A program made the translations under genes and the position numbers. A stretch of DNA of 21,433 bases from Clostridia bacterium (lineage in GTDB: Bacteria; Bacillota; Clostridia; Christensenellales; Borkfalkiaceae). Of the stretch, positions 9,098 through 17,422 are shown piece by piece. Under the pieces are notes generated by a model. That model was not told where the DNA came from. It did not search any database and saw only the letters and a list, made by a program, of their open reading frames with translations. Location: positions 1-21,433 of the forward strand of contig CAAGAM010000128.1 of the NCBI GenBank assembly GCA_900767815.1, in the 5' to 3' direction. The first letter of the stretch is position 1. The number at the start of each line of letters is the position of its first letter.

Positions 9098-9125
9098 CAT
9101 ATCATTATATACATATCATTATATA
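9098..9125. repeat. Two perfect 14-base tandem repeats at the promoter
   Basis: The unit CATATCATTATATA occurs at 9098-9111 and again at 9112-9125 without interruption. On the minus strand each copy supplies a perfect TATAAT. The repeat therefore duplicates the -10 box of the promoter described next. Confidence 0.9.
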
Positions 9126-9145
9126 TAATTTTTAAAAAAAATCAA
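9118..9145 (-). promoter_or_regulatory. Sigma-A type promoter for the surface protein and phosphoesterase genes
   Basis: On the minus strand, TTGATT (9140-9145) is separated by 16 bases from a perfect TATAAT (9118-9123), with AT-rich DNA around both. It would give a leader of about 80 bases before the start at 9030. A second TATAAT at 9104-9109 has no good -35 box. Confidence 0.6.
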
Positions 9146-9166
9146 CCGTTTTGCCCGTTCCGATTC

Positions 9167-9421
9167 TTAGCCGCAGGTGATTGCGTTTGAACCCGCCAAA
9201 ATGCCGACATTTACGCGCTTTTTGCCAAATTCGACTTCGCCCGTACCACAAAGTACGAACAAAGCCGCCTTCGTCAAAAATCATCGAAAATAGCGGTGTT
9301 TTGGTTGCAAGCAAGTATTGCGTTGCGTTTTTTGGTTAAGACAAGGCGCGCGAGTGGCTTAATACACAAGTATAAGCCACGAGCGCAAGACCGTGGTTCA
9401 AACACAATCACCTGTGGCTAA
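9167..9421. repeat. 255-base element bounded by 27-base inverted repeats
   Basis: The left arm (9167-9193, TTAGCCGCAGGTGATTG onward) is the reverse complement of the right arm (9395-9421) at 25 of 27 positions. Inside are smaller hairpins: CGTAC/GTACG around 9229-9244 and a long stem at 9348-9386. It fills most of the 414-base gap 9031-9444 and contains no convincing gene; a 60-codon frame across it runs past its edge and looks accidental. It could be a MITE-like mobile repeat, a large terminator-like structure or a non-coding RNA. No clear target duplication flanks it. Confidence 0.7.
9348..9386 (+). other. Hairpin with tandem G-A internal loop
   Basis: GCGC, GA, GTGGCTTA (9348-9361) and TAAGCCAC, GA, GCGC (9373-9386) form a 12-bp stem around an 11-base loop. 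The only interruption is a symmetric GA/GA internal loop, a sheared-pair motif stable in RNA. Only the plus-strand transcript would have GA/GA; the minus strand has TC/TC. This favours a plus-strand RNA, though nothing else shows one. Confidence 0.6.
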
Positions 9422-9444
9422 TTGTTACAAATTTGATCTCACGG

Positions 9445-10869
9445 TTATTCGATAACGATAAGCGCGCCTTCTCCGGCCGTGAACAAAATAGAAAGCGTAT
9501 CGCCGGAAAAGGTCTTTTTTTCGCCGTTCTGAACATAATATCCTTTAACGAACGAAGAGAAAGAAATCGTAGCCGCATCCTCCTCCGAAGCCGAATCGTT
9601 CACAAGGTAATATGCATTTTTTCCGTTATAATCAAAGCATCCCGTAAGCGCGTGAGCGGCGTCAACCGATTTTATTGCGCCGTATTCGTTTACGATATCT
9701 TCTTTTGCTATTCCGCTGTCTGCCGCTTCTCCCCACGGAGTCGATCCGCTTACAATCATTCCCTTGAAGCGGGAACACATAAGAACCTCGTCAATCGCGG
9801 CGATCTGAAGATTCGCTCGTTTCGCATAGTCGTAAACGGGCGTTTTATTTCCGTCGCGATCGAAATAACACCCGACAAAAGATTCTCCGCCGCTGTCCGA
9901 GGGCGTCACGCCGCAGAAATACTGGATTCCTTTCGCTCCGTAGCAAAGCGCCGTATTCACTTGCCAGAGGATATCGCCTTCCGTCGGCACTCTCGTTTTT
10001 CCTCCGAATGAACAAGCCTGAATGTATACCCAGAAAGGAATATTTGCCTGCGCGGCGTACTTACGGATAATTGCCATATTTTCAAAATATCCGCCCGAAA
10101 GAGATCCCTCTTTTCCTCTGCAAGGATAAAAGTCGTAACTTAAAACTTTCGGATTTACTTCCCCGATAAAATCGGAAAGATATTCTTCGTAAGTATAGCC
10201 GCCTTCGGGAAGTTCACCGTCGTTTATACGGTTATAAAGTTGTCTTTGCGACGCGTAAGTCGGGAAAAGGTTTGCGTGCCACAAAACACCTTCCGCAACA
10301 CCGTCCATATAACGGTCGAGCACGGTAAACGACTTGCCGAGATTTTCAAACATTGTTTTTCCAGGCTCGTCGGAAGCCATAACCCCCGCAAAAGCGTCGT
10401 AATATTTCACGCGGTCCAGATTGTGAAGCCCTGCGGACGAATCGGTCAGATTCGCCGCGTCGCCCATATTGACAAGATAAGCGATATTGCGGTCGTAACA
10501 CAAATCGAGTGCGGTTTCCACGCCTTTGAGCGTACATAACTCATATAATCCGTACAAGGTGTTCACTCCCGCCTCGGAATACGCTTTGATCGTGTTTTTT
10601 GCGTTAACAAGATAATCGTAAGTATATCCGGAACGCATATTTGGCAAAGCGTTAAACACCGCAACCGGCATTGTTTTGTAATCATGACCGCGCATCCAGA
10701 AAGAATCATAAGTCGAATAATCCACGGTTGCGGAAGATTCTTTCTCATTGTTTTCCGATTCCGAAACGCTTTCTTTCACGGAGAAACTTTCGCTTCCTCC
10801 GCCGGAACACGCCGTAGCGAAAAAACTCATAACAGCCGCCAATAAGGCGATTAACCACTTATTTTTCAT
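9445..10869 (-). CDS. Lipoprotein with glycoside-hydrolase (clan A-like) barrel, paralog 1
   Basis: A 474-residue lipoprotein with lipobox ATAC (Cys21) and a Ser/Glu-rich linker to about residue 48. The rest looks like a (beta/alpha)8 barrel with a small beta C-terminal domain. Landmarks are GVNTLYGLYE (101-110), MASDEPG (164-170), HANLFP (198-203), LSYDFYP (243-249), FWVYIQ (279-284) and GIQYFCG (314-320). The DEP motif sits where clan GH-A enzymes carry the acid/base Glu (Glu168 here). A second catalytic Glu is not obvious, so the protein may be a hydrolase of unknown family or a binding protein. The same landmarks occur in the gene at 17423-18862. The AGGTGA ribosome site is well placed. 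It follows the MalG-type permease by 74 bases. Confidence 0.75.
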   Translation of the reverse strand: MKNKWLIALLAAVMSFFATACSGGGSESFSVKESVSESENNEKESSATVDYSTYDSFWMRGHDYKTMPVAVFNALPNMRSGYTYDYLVNAKNTIKAYSEAGVNTLYGLYELCTLKGVETALDLCYDRNIAYLVNMGDAANLTDSSAGLHNLDRVKYYDAFAGVMASDEPGKTMFENLGKSFTVLDRYMDGVAEGVLWHANLFPTYASQRQLYNRINDGELPEGGYTYEEYLSDFIGEVNPKVLSYDFYPCRGKEGSLSGGYFENMAIIRKYAAQANIPFWVYIQACSFGGKTRVPTEGDILWQVNTALCYGAKGIQYFCGVTPSDSGGESFVGCYFDRDGNKTPVYDYAKRANLQIAAIDEVLMCSRFKGMIVSGSTPWGEAADSGIAKEDIVNEYGAIKSVDAAHALTGCFDYNGKNAYYLVNDSASEEDAATISFSSFVKGYYVQNGEKKTFSGDTLSILFTAGEGALIVIE

Positions 10870-10943
10870 AACATCACCTATTTCCCTCTATCCTTAATCA
10901 CGAGCATTGCCTGCCCGTTTGTTTATTTACCGGGCGACCGCAA

Positions 10944-11807
10944 TCAGCCTTTTACGCCACCGACGGCGGTGTTTTGCATAATCGTTTTCTGAAAGCACGC
11001 AAACACCACAAGCACCGGAATAACGGAAAGCATCATTGCGGCGAAAACCTGCGGCAGATCAGCGCCTGCCTCGCTCGAAATACGTTGAATACCGTAAGCG
11101 ATATTCGCCTTTCCCGGCGCGTACATATATACGGTAAAATAATCGTTCCAGAATCCGATTCCCGTTAGAATCCCGACTGCCGTAAGCGCAGGAACAGCCA
11201 TAGGAAGCATAATCCCGAAATATATGCGGAAATGCCCCGCGCCGTCGATCTGCGCCGCTTCGGCGTATGTCCAGGACAGGTTTCTGTAGAACCCGTAAAG
11301 GAGCAGAAATCCCGAGCCGAAACCGCCCATAGCCGTGATGAAAATACCCGTATAAGTATTGATAAGTCCGATAGTATTATATAAACGATACATCGCCGCC
11401 ATAGATCCCATTGTGGGAATCATCATTATGACGATCGCGGCAGTGTAAATCGCGCTTTTTCCGTAAAAATCGAATTTAGTCAGCACATACGCCGTAGCAG
11501 AACAGGAGAACATGCTGAAAAACGTGCAACCGACGGTCAGGATCACGCTGTTTAAGTACATCTGCGGAATCGTGATATTGTTGTCGATCGAAAGAGTTAA
11601 ACTGTTTTTCCAGTTGTCGAAATACCAATTTTCGGGTAATCCGTTAACGTTGTAAAAAAATTCCTGCATCCACTTAAAAGAGTTCATTAAACACCACAGA
11701 AAGGGAAACATCAAAGATATCGCATAGAGGACAAAAAGAGCGAACATAATCCACATAAACGCAAGATCTGTCCCCGAGCGTTTTATTTTTTCTTTTTTTC
11801 GAGTCAT
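10944..11807 (-). CDS. ABC sugar transporter permease, MalG type (CUT1)
   Basis: A 287-residue inner-membrane protein with six predicted membrane segments (about 18-40, 82-105, 118-140, 150-172, 200-222, 253-275). The EAA loop, YAEAAQIDGAGHFRIYFGIMLP (about 181-202), contacts the ATPase and identifies the family. It pairs with the MalF-type permease at 14807-15763, but the large surface-protein gene separates the two. The start has only a weak GGGG-type ribosome site, after a 174-base structured spacer, so translation may be lower than that of the gene before it. No ATPase gene is present; in this group one shared MsmK-like ATPase usually serves several CUT1 systems. Confidence 0.93.
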   Translation of the reverse strand: MTRKKEKIKRSGTDLAFMWIMFALFVLYAISLMFPFLWCLMNSFKWMQEFFYNVNGLPENWYFDNWKNSLTLSIDNNITIPQMYLNSVILTVGCTFFSMFSCSATAYVLTKFDFYGKSAIYTAAIVIMMIPTMGSMAAMYRLYNTIGLINTYTGIFITAMGGFGSGFLLLYGFYRNLSWTYAEAAQIDGAGHFRIYFGIMLPMAVPALTAVGILTGIGFWNDYFTVYMYAPGKANIAYGIQRISSEAGADLPQVFAAMMLSVIPVLVVFACFQKTIMQNTAVGGVKG

Positions 11808-11833
11808 TTTTAACCCCGATATATTTTCGTTTC

Positions 11834-11932
11834 GCCCGCTTCTTCGGGCAAAACGGTATGCGGATCGGTTTCCTTTCCCCTTGCCTGATAAACGGCAAAG
11901 GGAAAGACCGACCTTGCGGATTTTTCGTCCGC
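11834..11932 (-). other. Cluster of three intercistronic hairpins
   Basis: Between the large surface-protein gene and the MalG-type permease gene are three inverted repeats. They are GCCCG/CGGGC (11834-11849); a long stem at 11866-11910 (CGGT, CTTTCCC and TTGCC pairing with GGCAA, GGGAAAG and ACCG, with small mismatches); and GCGGA/TCCGC (11916-11932). None is followed by a T run on the minus strand. They look more like mRNA 3'-end stabilisers or leaky terminators than a full stop. Confidence 0.6.
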
Positions 11933-11981
11933 TTTATCGCCGACGCGTCCTTTACGGAACAATCGTCACGGCTTAAAATAT

Positions 11982-14717
11982 TTATTTGTCTTCTTTACTT
12001 TTTCTGCAAACGGCAACAGCGCCGACAGCAAGCAATGCCGCGAATACACCTGCCGCGCCGACCGCGCCACCGCATCCGGTTTTTTTATTTTCTTCGACGG
12101 ATTCGCCGGTGCTCGTATCCACGCTTTCCGTAGGTTCAGGTTCGGAAGAAGATTCGTTACTCTTCACAGTATAGGTAACTTCTGCGGAATTGCTCCTAAG
12201 GAAGTTATCCTCGTCTTCGGGGACGGCGGTTACTCTAATCTTATACTCGCCCTCTACCGTCAGTTCGGAAAGGTCGATTTCGGTGCCTGTTACGGTTTTC
12301 CTGAGTTTTTCTTCCGTACCGACTTTTACCACAACTTCGTACTCCTTGGCGCCTTCTACAGCCGTCCAGACAGCCTTTTTCGCTTCGGCGTTCACGGTGA
12401 CAACCGCTTTCGCAAGCGGCTTAGGTTCGGAGTCGTTTGCCATATCGGAAACGGCTACGTCGCTCACGAGATCAACCGCAGGTTTCGCATCAAGACCGAG
12501 TTCGATTACTTTGGACGTTTCGATAGGCGTGATGGCGACGTTATCGATTGCCGCCCAGCCGGGAGCGTCGGTACCGAAGCCTACGTTGCCGTAAGAATCT
12601 GAAACGGCTACTTCAAAGAGTTTTACATAATCGCCGACGGTTCCGTCTGTTCCGACCTCTGCGGCATACATAGCCACGTGATTGTTGACGACGACGAGTT
12701 TCACTCTCGTGGTTTTGTTATAGAAAGAATAGAGAGAGTTGTCCGGTTTTCCGTATCCGAGTTCGTTCGGAGCGTAGTAGCAAGGAATCGCTCCCTCTTC
12801 GTTTGCTTCGAGTTTTGTCATTCCGGAGGTTACGGCAGCAAGTCCCGTACCCGCTTTTCCCTCTTTGGTGATAAGCGATTCCGCACCCCAGAAATACTGC
12901 GTCATGTTACCATCGATAATTCCGTAAGCGTAAGTCGCGGAAAGTTCGGGACATTCGTTTTCCGAGCCGAAAAGGACGTACAAAGGCGAATATCTGTTTA
13001 CCGAGCCTGCGTTGGGAAGACCTGCGGGAAGATATCTCGTAGCCACGGGTTCGGAAATATAATCGAACTGCAAAACGAAATCGGCGTACTTTTCTTTAAA
13101 CATCAATCTCGTGTTGGTGCTTGTGCCGTAGAAACCGACTCTGCCGTTTTCGACGGTGATTCCGTTTGCGGCATGAGCGGAAGTTTCCTGTTTCGTGAGA
13201 TAAGCCTCCGGCGCAACGGTGTTCTGCAACGCGAATTTCGCCGTGGAGATATAATTGTTATCGAACGAAGCGGTCTGAGCCGTTCCCTCGTTTTCTCTCA
13301 GTTCGTAACCGGTGAGTTTTACTTTATCGACAAGGATAGAATAAGTTACGTCTCCGCTGCCCGTCTGCGCGAAAGATACGTGTCCGTTCGCCTTGACGCC
13401 GGCAAAATTATACGTTTCCTCTCCGATTGCAACGTCGACCGAACCGTCCTTTTTGCCTTTCACGCTAAGTTCGATATCCGAAGTTTCGGTTTTGTCTGCA
13501 AGAGCGTGTTCCGCAATCGTCGCAACAGTGCCGTTTTCGTCGATATTTTCAGCGCCGAGAACAATCGCGCCGTCGGCATTCTTCGTGAGATATATGAAAC
13601 TTGCGCCTTTTGCGGGGGACGCGAGTGTCGTTCTGTAACTTTCAAGTCCGAGAGCGATACCGATCTTGCGATCCGCGTTCATGGCGTTCAGACGATAGGC
13701 GGCGTTCAATTCAAACGTTACGTCGAGTTTCGCGTCGACCGCAAGTTTGTTCACCGTAGTGATTCTCGCGTCCTCGGCGGGGTTCGTCACCTTGATAAGA
13801 GTGTCGTAAGTCTTCAAAGAACTTACGCCGCCGTTATCGACGAGAACGAGTTTGTGCCTGTCTGCTTCTGCGACGGATCCGCCGATCATATAATCGTCTT
13901 TTGAATCGAAACCGCAATCGAGATAAGTTTTCGTGGTTTCGGCGTTCACCGAGTAAACTTTCACGTTGTCGATTTCATACGAGTTATCGTAGCCGAAATT
14001 CATATAATAATTGTCCGCGCCGGAAAGAGTGAAAGCGTTCTTTACCGTAGCGTATTCCGTTTTTTCGTTCGTATCCGCATTGCCGCCGTAAAGGGTAAGC
14101 GAAGTAGTTCCGATATCGTACTCGAGCCAGTAGGTGCAATGGTCGTTGCCTTTCGCTTTCTGCGCGTTCAGAACGTTTGCCTGCAAACCGAAATCGCCGT
14201 CATTCGTATTTGCTTCGGTACCGATCATCGCGGAAGAGTTATCGAACACTTTCGCTCCGTTGATCCAGACTTCCGATCCAGCCGGCGCGCTGTATCCCTG
14301 CACGCAATTGGTATTGATGCGCATTGACATGTGATTCTGACTCCAGTCGCCGAGTCCCGAGAAAGGCGACGCATAGAAAATCTGCGACCACATTGCTCCG
14401 AGGTTGTAAATATCATACTGCAATACAACCTTTGTCCCCTCGACGAGGTCGGCTTTAGGAATGGGGTTATTATGCGACATCAGAATACCTCTCCAAGCCG
14501 CATTGTTGAACGTAAGCGTTCCGTTTCCGTTCTTAGTGGTTATCGCGTCGGTTTCGTCGAATTCGATAAAACTGACGGAATTCACTCCCCCGTCCTTAAT
14601 CAGCCCGTCGCCGAACGGCTGATTTGTGTTGATCCCCGCGTTGGCGACGATCGATGTGCTCATACTTGCCGCGACGACTGCGCCGACTACGGCAAAAAGC
14701 AAAGACTTCTTTTTCAT
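11982..14717 (-). CDS. Large surface protein: three concanavalin-like domains, FN3-like domain, Gly-Cys membrane anchor
   Basis: A 911-residue exported protein, probably a glycan-binding surface protein. The signal peptide ends at ANA (25-27). Three beta-sandwich regions (about 45-256, 262-470 and 480-732) each close with a similar strand: EIDNVKVYS (248-256), LVDKVKLTG (462-470) and AIDNVAITP (723-731). Residues 770-851 are FN3-like and resemble the same region of the 426-residue protein. An acidic Ser/Glu/Thr linker (852-879) leads to TGCGG (880-884), a membrane segment (885-904) and a basic RKSKEDK tail. No catalytic motif is evident. The gene sits between the two permease genes, which is unusual, and has a strong AGGAG 7 bases before the ATG. 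Hairpins on both sides suggest expression independent of the permeases. Confidence 0.8.
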   Translation of the reverse strand: MKKKSLLFAVVGAVVAASMSTSIVANAGINTNQPFGDGLIKDGGVNSVSFIEFDETDAITTKNGNGTLTFNNAAWRGILMSHNNPIPKADLVEGTKVVLQYDIYNLGAMWSQIFYASPFSGLGDWSQNHMSMRINTNCVQGYSAPAGSEVWINGAKVFDNSSAMIGTEANTNDGDFGLQANVLNAQKAKGNDHCTYWLEYDIGTTSLTLYGGNADTNEKTEYATVKNAFTLSGADNYYMNFGYDNSYEIDNVKVYSVNAETTKTYLDCGFDSKDDYMIGGSVAEADRHKLVLVDNGGVSSLKTYDTLIKVTNPAEDARITTVNKLAVDAKLDVTFELNAAYRLNAMNADRKIGIALGLESYRTTLASPAKGASFIYLTKNADGAIVLGAENIDENGTVATIAEHALADKTETSDIELSVKGKKDGSVDVAIGEETYNFAGVKANGHVSFAQTGSGDVTYSILVDKVKLTGYELRENEGTAQTASFDNNYISTAKFALQNTVAPEAYLTKQETSAHAANGITVENGRVGFYGTSTNTRLMFKEKYADFVLQFDYISEPVATRYLPAGLPNAGSVNRYSPLYVLFGSENECPELSATYAYGIIDGNMTQYFWGAESLITKEGKAGTGLAAVTSGMTKLEANEEGAIPCYYAPNELGYGKPDNSLYSFYNKTTRVKLVVVNNHVAMYAAEVGTDGTVGDYVKLFEVAVSDSYGNVGFGTDAPGWAAIDNVAITPIETSKVIELGLDAKPAVDLVSDVAVSDMANDSEPKPLAKAVVTVNAEAKKAVWTAVEGAKEYEVVVKVGTEEKLRKTVTGTEIDLSELTVEGEYKIRVTAVPEDEDNFLRSNSAEVTYTVKSNESSSEPEPTESVDTSTGESVEENKKTGCGGAVGAAGVFAALLAVGAVAVCRKSKEDK

Positions 14718-14774
14718 ACATTTTCTCCTTCCGGTCGATTTTTAGACCGTTATTTTTCTTGTTTGAGTTTTCCA

Positions 14775-14788
14775 CCGCGAAAACGCGG
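14775..14788 (-). other. Short intercistronic hairpin
   Basis: CCGCG-AAAA-CGCGG lies in the spacer between the MalF-type permease and the 911-residue protein gene. Flanking TTTTC/GAAAA could lengthen the stem. There is no T run on the minus strand, so full termination is unlikely. Confidence 0.5.
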
Positions 14789-14806
14789 CGAAAATTTTTA
14801 ATTTTA

Positions 14807-15763
14807 TCAGTATTCGTAAGCAGGCAGAAATTTATCGATTAATTTTCTGCTGACAAACACTATCGGCGTTCCTACTATCGCGCACAACACGCCGACAGTC
14901 GCGCCCATTGCCATTTGCGCCTGTCCCGCGCTGCGGATATTCGTTACCATATACAGCGCAATCGTATAACCGCCCACGGTATCCGCGCTTCCCCCGAGAA
15001 GAAGTTGAGGCTGAAGAAAATAGGTGAAAATAACCGTAGTTCCGAGCAAAAGCAACGTTCCGAGCGTGGATCCGATCAATGGAATCGTGACGTAAAACAA
15101 CTCTTTGAAAGTTGAAAGTCCGTCGAGTTTTCCCGCTTCGACTATCTCTTCCGGAATTCTTGCCATCGCGCCCGAAACGAGAACGATATTATACCCGATT
15201 CCCGACCACAGACCGTAAATCAGAACCATCCACCAGGCATAGCGTTTATCGCCGAAATATCCGTTGAACGGCACGAGATGCCCCAGCCCAATCTTTTCCA
15301 GAAACACGGGTATCGCGCCGAGAGATACGTCGAACATAAAGGAATACGCAAGCGTAAGCACGACAACCGAAATGATCGACGGCAGGAAGAATATTACCTT
15401 GAACGTTCCGCCGAGCGGCATTTTTTTATAAAGCACGTAAGCGCACAGAAGCGAAACCGGCACAATCACGAAATCGTTCCACAGGAACACGCTGACGGAA
15501 TTGAGAAGAGCCCTCGGCAAAACGCTGCTTTCCTTTGTGAACTCGCGCCATAATTCTCTGTAGTTTTTGAACCCGTTTCCGATCCATTTCCCCGTATCCA
15601 TATCGAACTTTTGAAACGACATGGCTATGGTGTCGAAATTGATATAAAGCCAGAACAGGCAGAAATGCAATACCGGAATAGCCATCATAATGGCGATGAA
15701 AACGATTTCGTTCGTCGATTTTTTCTTTCTTTTCCGGCAACGCGGCATAATCATTTCGTTCAT
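14807..15763 (-). CDS. ABC sugar transporter permease, MalF type (CUT1)
   Basis: A 318-residue inner-membrane protein with a basic N-terminus (CRKRKKK) and about six membrane segments (near 19-42, 88-112, 122-146, 178-200, 227-252, 283-305). The EAA loop is IPEEIVEAGKLDGLSTFKEL (203-222), continuing to IPL. It should form the channel together with the MalG-type protein. It begins 20 bases after the solute-binding protein gene, with GGAG upstream. ATGs at codons 4 and 6 are alternative starts; the first fits the ribosome site best. Confidence 0.93.
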   Translation of the reverse strand: MNEMIMPRCRKRKKKSTNEIVFIAIMMAIPVLHFCLFWLYINFDTIAMSFQKFDMDTGKWIGNGFKNYRELWREFTKESSVLPRALLNSVSVFLWNDFVIVPVSLLCAYVLYKKMPLGGTFKVIFFLPSIISVVVLTLAYSFMFDVSLGAIPVFLEKIGLGHLVPFNGYFGDKRYAWWMVLIYGLWSGIGYNIVLVSGAMARIPEEIVEAGKLDGLSTFKELFYVTIPLIGSTLGTLLLLGTTVIFTYFLQPQLLLGGSADTVGGYTIALYMVTNIRSAGQAQMAMGATVGVLCAIVGTPIVFVSRKLIDKFLPAYEY

Positions 15764-15783
15764 TTTCCGTCATCTCCGTTCTT

Positions 15784-17265
15784 TTACGATACGGCAGCGA
15801 CGAATTCGCTCCACGATCCTCTTACGGCTTCGTATTCCTTCTGACACCAGCCGATCGCCGTTATAGTTCCCGCGTTGGCAAGAAGCGTGCCGTACGGATT
15901 GCTTGTCTGGAACTTCTTCACTTTGCCCGCCGTCCATAATTTCGAGGTAGATTGCTCGAACCACGTTTCCGAATTTTTCCAGATTTCAAAGCAGGATTCG
16001 ATAAAGGGCGTAACTTCGCAGGAATCCACGTCGTAATCGAACGGTCTTGTCGTTCCGGTCTGGGAGGTATAAGCGGCGAGAACGTCATCGCGGCAACACC
16101 AGGCAAGGAATTTTTTCGCGCCGTCGATGTTTTTCGCCTTCGCGGGGATAAACATATAGTCGGGCTGACCGGTATAGTTATACGTTTTGTATTTGCCGTC
16201 CGCGTCCGCTTTAACGGAAGCAGGTCTGGGCGTTGCCATCATTCTGTATTCGTCGGTCATATTTGAGAGCGATTCTTTTTCGATCCAGTTTCCGTTGGGA
16301 ATCATCGCCGCCTGACCTTGCATGAAAGATACCTGCGCGAGAAGGTGGTTTTTGGAAGCCGAACCTTTCAGAGTGTATTTAGAACGGTTATTGACTGTGA
16401 TTTCCTCGAAAATTTCGAGCATTTCGAGTTTTCCTTCCGACGGACTGTCCTTTTTCATCGGATTGAACACGTCGGCAGATTCAAACTTCATAAACTCGTT
16501 CAGTTTATCCGAGCCGGAAATCTGAAGCCACCAGTTCGTTCCGATAAAATCCCAATAACCGCCGGGAACCGTTCCGGGATAAACGAACGGCGCGATTTTC
16601 CCGTTAGTATCCTGAACGATTTTTTCGCAAAGCGCTTTTAAATCGTCCGTCGTTTCGGGAATCGTCCAACCGTATTTGTCGAACATCGTTTTGTTGTATA
16701 CGATGCCCGTAATATTCTCGTTCCCGGGGAAAACGTAATAATGGTTTTCGCCCGAACACGTCGCTTTTCCGTAAGTGGTCCACGAACCGCGGATCTTCTC
16801 TCCCACGGTTTTCGTTTCGCCGGGGATCGTCATGGAATATAAATCGTCGAGATTGGCAAGTTGACCGAGCGCGGCGTAACTATACCAGTTGGACGCGAGA
16901 GGAAAATAAATATCCGAAAGATTCATTTCGGATTCCAGTTTGGAACTGACGCTTGTCGTAAGTTCGGAATCGCTGTTCAGAATCATATAGTAATCCTTTC
17001 CTTCGTCGGAAAGAAGGAACGATCTTGCCGATTGTATCGCCCACATATTGCCGAAGCCGGGCGTGTAGGAAATTTTGATAGCCGTTTTCCCGTCTTTCGT
17101 GTCCGCGTAAATCTCGCCGGTTCTCTCGTTATAGGTAACGCCGGTAAGATCGCCCGTGTCGCCCGACGATGAATTGTTGGCGCTGTCTTTCTTCCCGCAG
17201 GAAACGGCAAAAGCGCACACGGTTGCCGTGAGCGCGGCAAGCGCTGCCGCAATTATTTTTTTCAT
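15784..17265 (-). CDS. ABC transporter solute-binding lipoprotein (carbohydrate type)
   Basis: A 493-residue extracellular lipoprotein that captures the substrate for the CUT1 transporter. The signal peptide ends at FAVSC (Cys23), followed by a Ser/Asp-rich linker. The mature part fits the family-1/family-8 sugar-binding proteins: LSDIYFPLASNWYSYAALG, a region of hydrophobic and aromatic residues near GYWDFIGTNWWLQISG, and the closing MFIPAKAKNIDGAKKFLAWCC helix. Its many Trp and Tyr residues fit oligosaccharide stacking. AGGAG lies 6 bases before the ATG. A 157-base structured spacer separates it from the gene before it. Confidence 0.92.
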   Translation of the reverse strand: MKKIIAAALAALTATVCAFAVSCGKKDSANNSSSGDTGDLTGVTYNERTGEIYADTKDGKTAIKISYTPGFGNMWAIQSARSFLLSDEGKDYYMILNSDSELTTSVSSKLESEMNLSDIYFPLASNWYSYAALGQLANLDDLYSMTIPGETKTVGEKIRGSWTTYGKATCSGENHYYVFPGNENITGIVYNKTMFDKYGWTIPETTDDLKALCEKIVQDTNGKIAPFVYPGTVPGGYWDFIGTNWWLQISGSDKLNEFMKFESADVFNPMKKDSPSEGKLEMLEIFEEITVNNRSKYTLKGSASKNHLLAQVSFMQGQAAMIPNGNWIEKESLSNMTDEYRMMATPRPASVKADADGKYKTYNYTGQPDYMFIPAKAKNIDGAKKFLAWCCRDDVLAAYTSQTGTTRPFDYDVDSCEVTPFIESCFEIWKNSETWFEQSTSKLWTAGKVKKFQTSNPYGTLLANAGTITAIGWCQKEYEAVRGSWSEFVAAVS

Positions 17266-17297
17266 CTTTTTCTCCTTTTGAATTATGTTTTTATTTT

Positions 17298-17402
17298 CGG
17301 AAAAGACGTCTCTTTAAGCGTCGTTCTTTCGCCTTCCGATTTCCCATATAAGGGGATTCTTTTCCGAACAACGTTCGGGAAAGAAAAGGGATCCCTTTTC
17401 CG
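17298..17402 (-). other. Structured leader before the solute-binding protein gene
   Basis: The spacer holds several nested repeats. CGGAAAAG (17298-17305) can pair with CTTTTCCG at 17395-17402 or with a second copy at 17359-17366. CCGAAC/GTTCGG forms a hairpin near 17363-17378, and AAAAGGGATCCCTTTT (17384-17399) is a perfect palindrome. Because CTTTTCCG occurs twice, two mutually exclusive folds are possible. It may be an attenuator, a partial terminator that sets expression of the binding protein, or an RNA processing site. It matches no riboswitch that I recognise. Confidence 0.5.
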
Positions 17403-17422
17403 ACTTTTACGTTATGTTGATT

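Noticed and set aside
9132..9314. A 60-codon minus-strand frame in the gap
   Set aside because: It crosses one edge of the inverted-repeat element, has no ribosome site and resembles no protein I know.
12678..13904. A 408-codon plus-strand open frame
   Set aside because: It lies fully antisense to the well-supported 911-residue protein gene, has an Arg/Val/Phe-rich shadow composition, no ribosome site and no recognisable domain.
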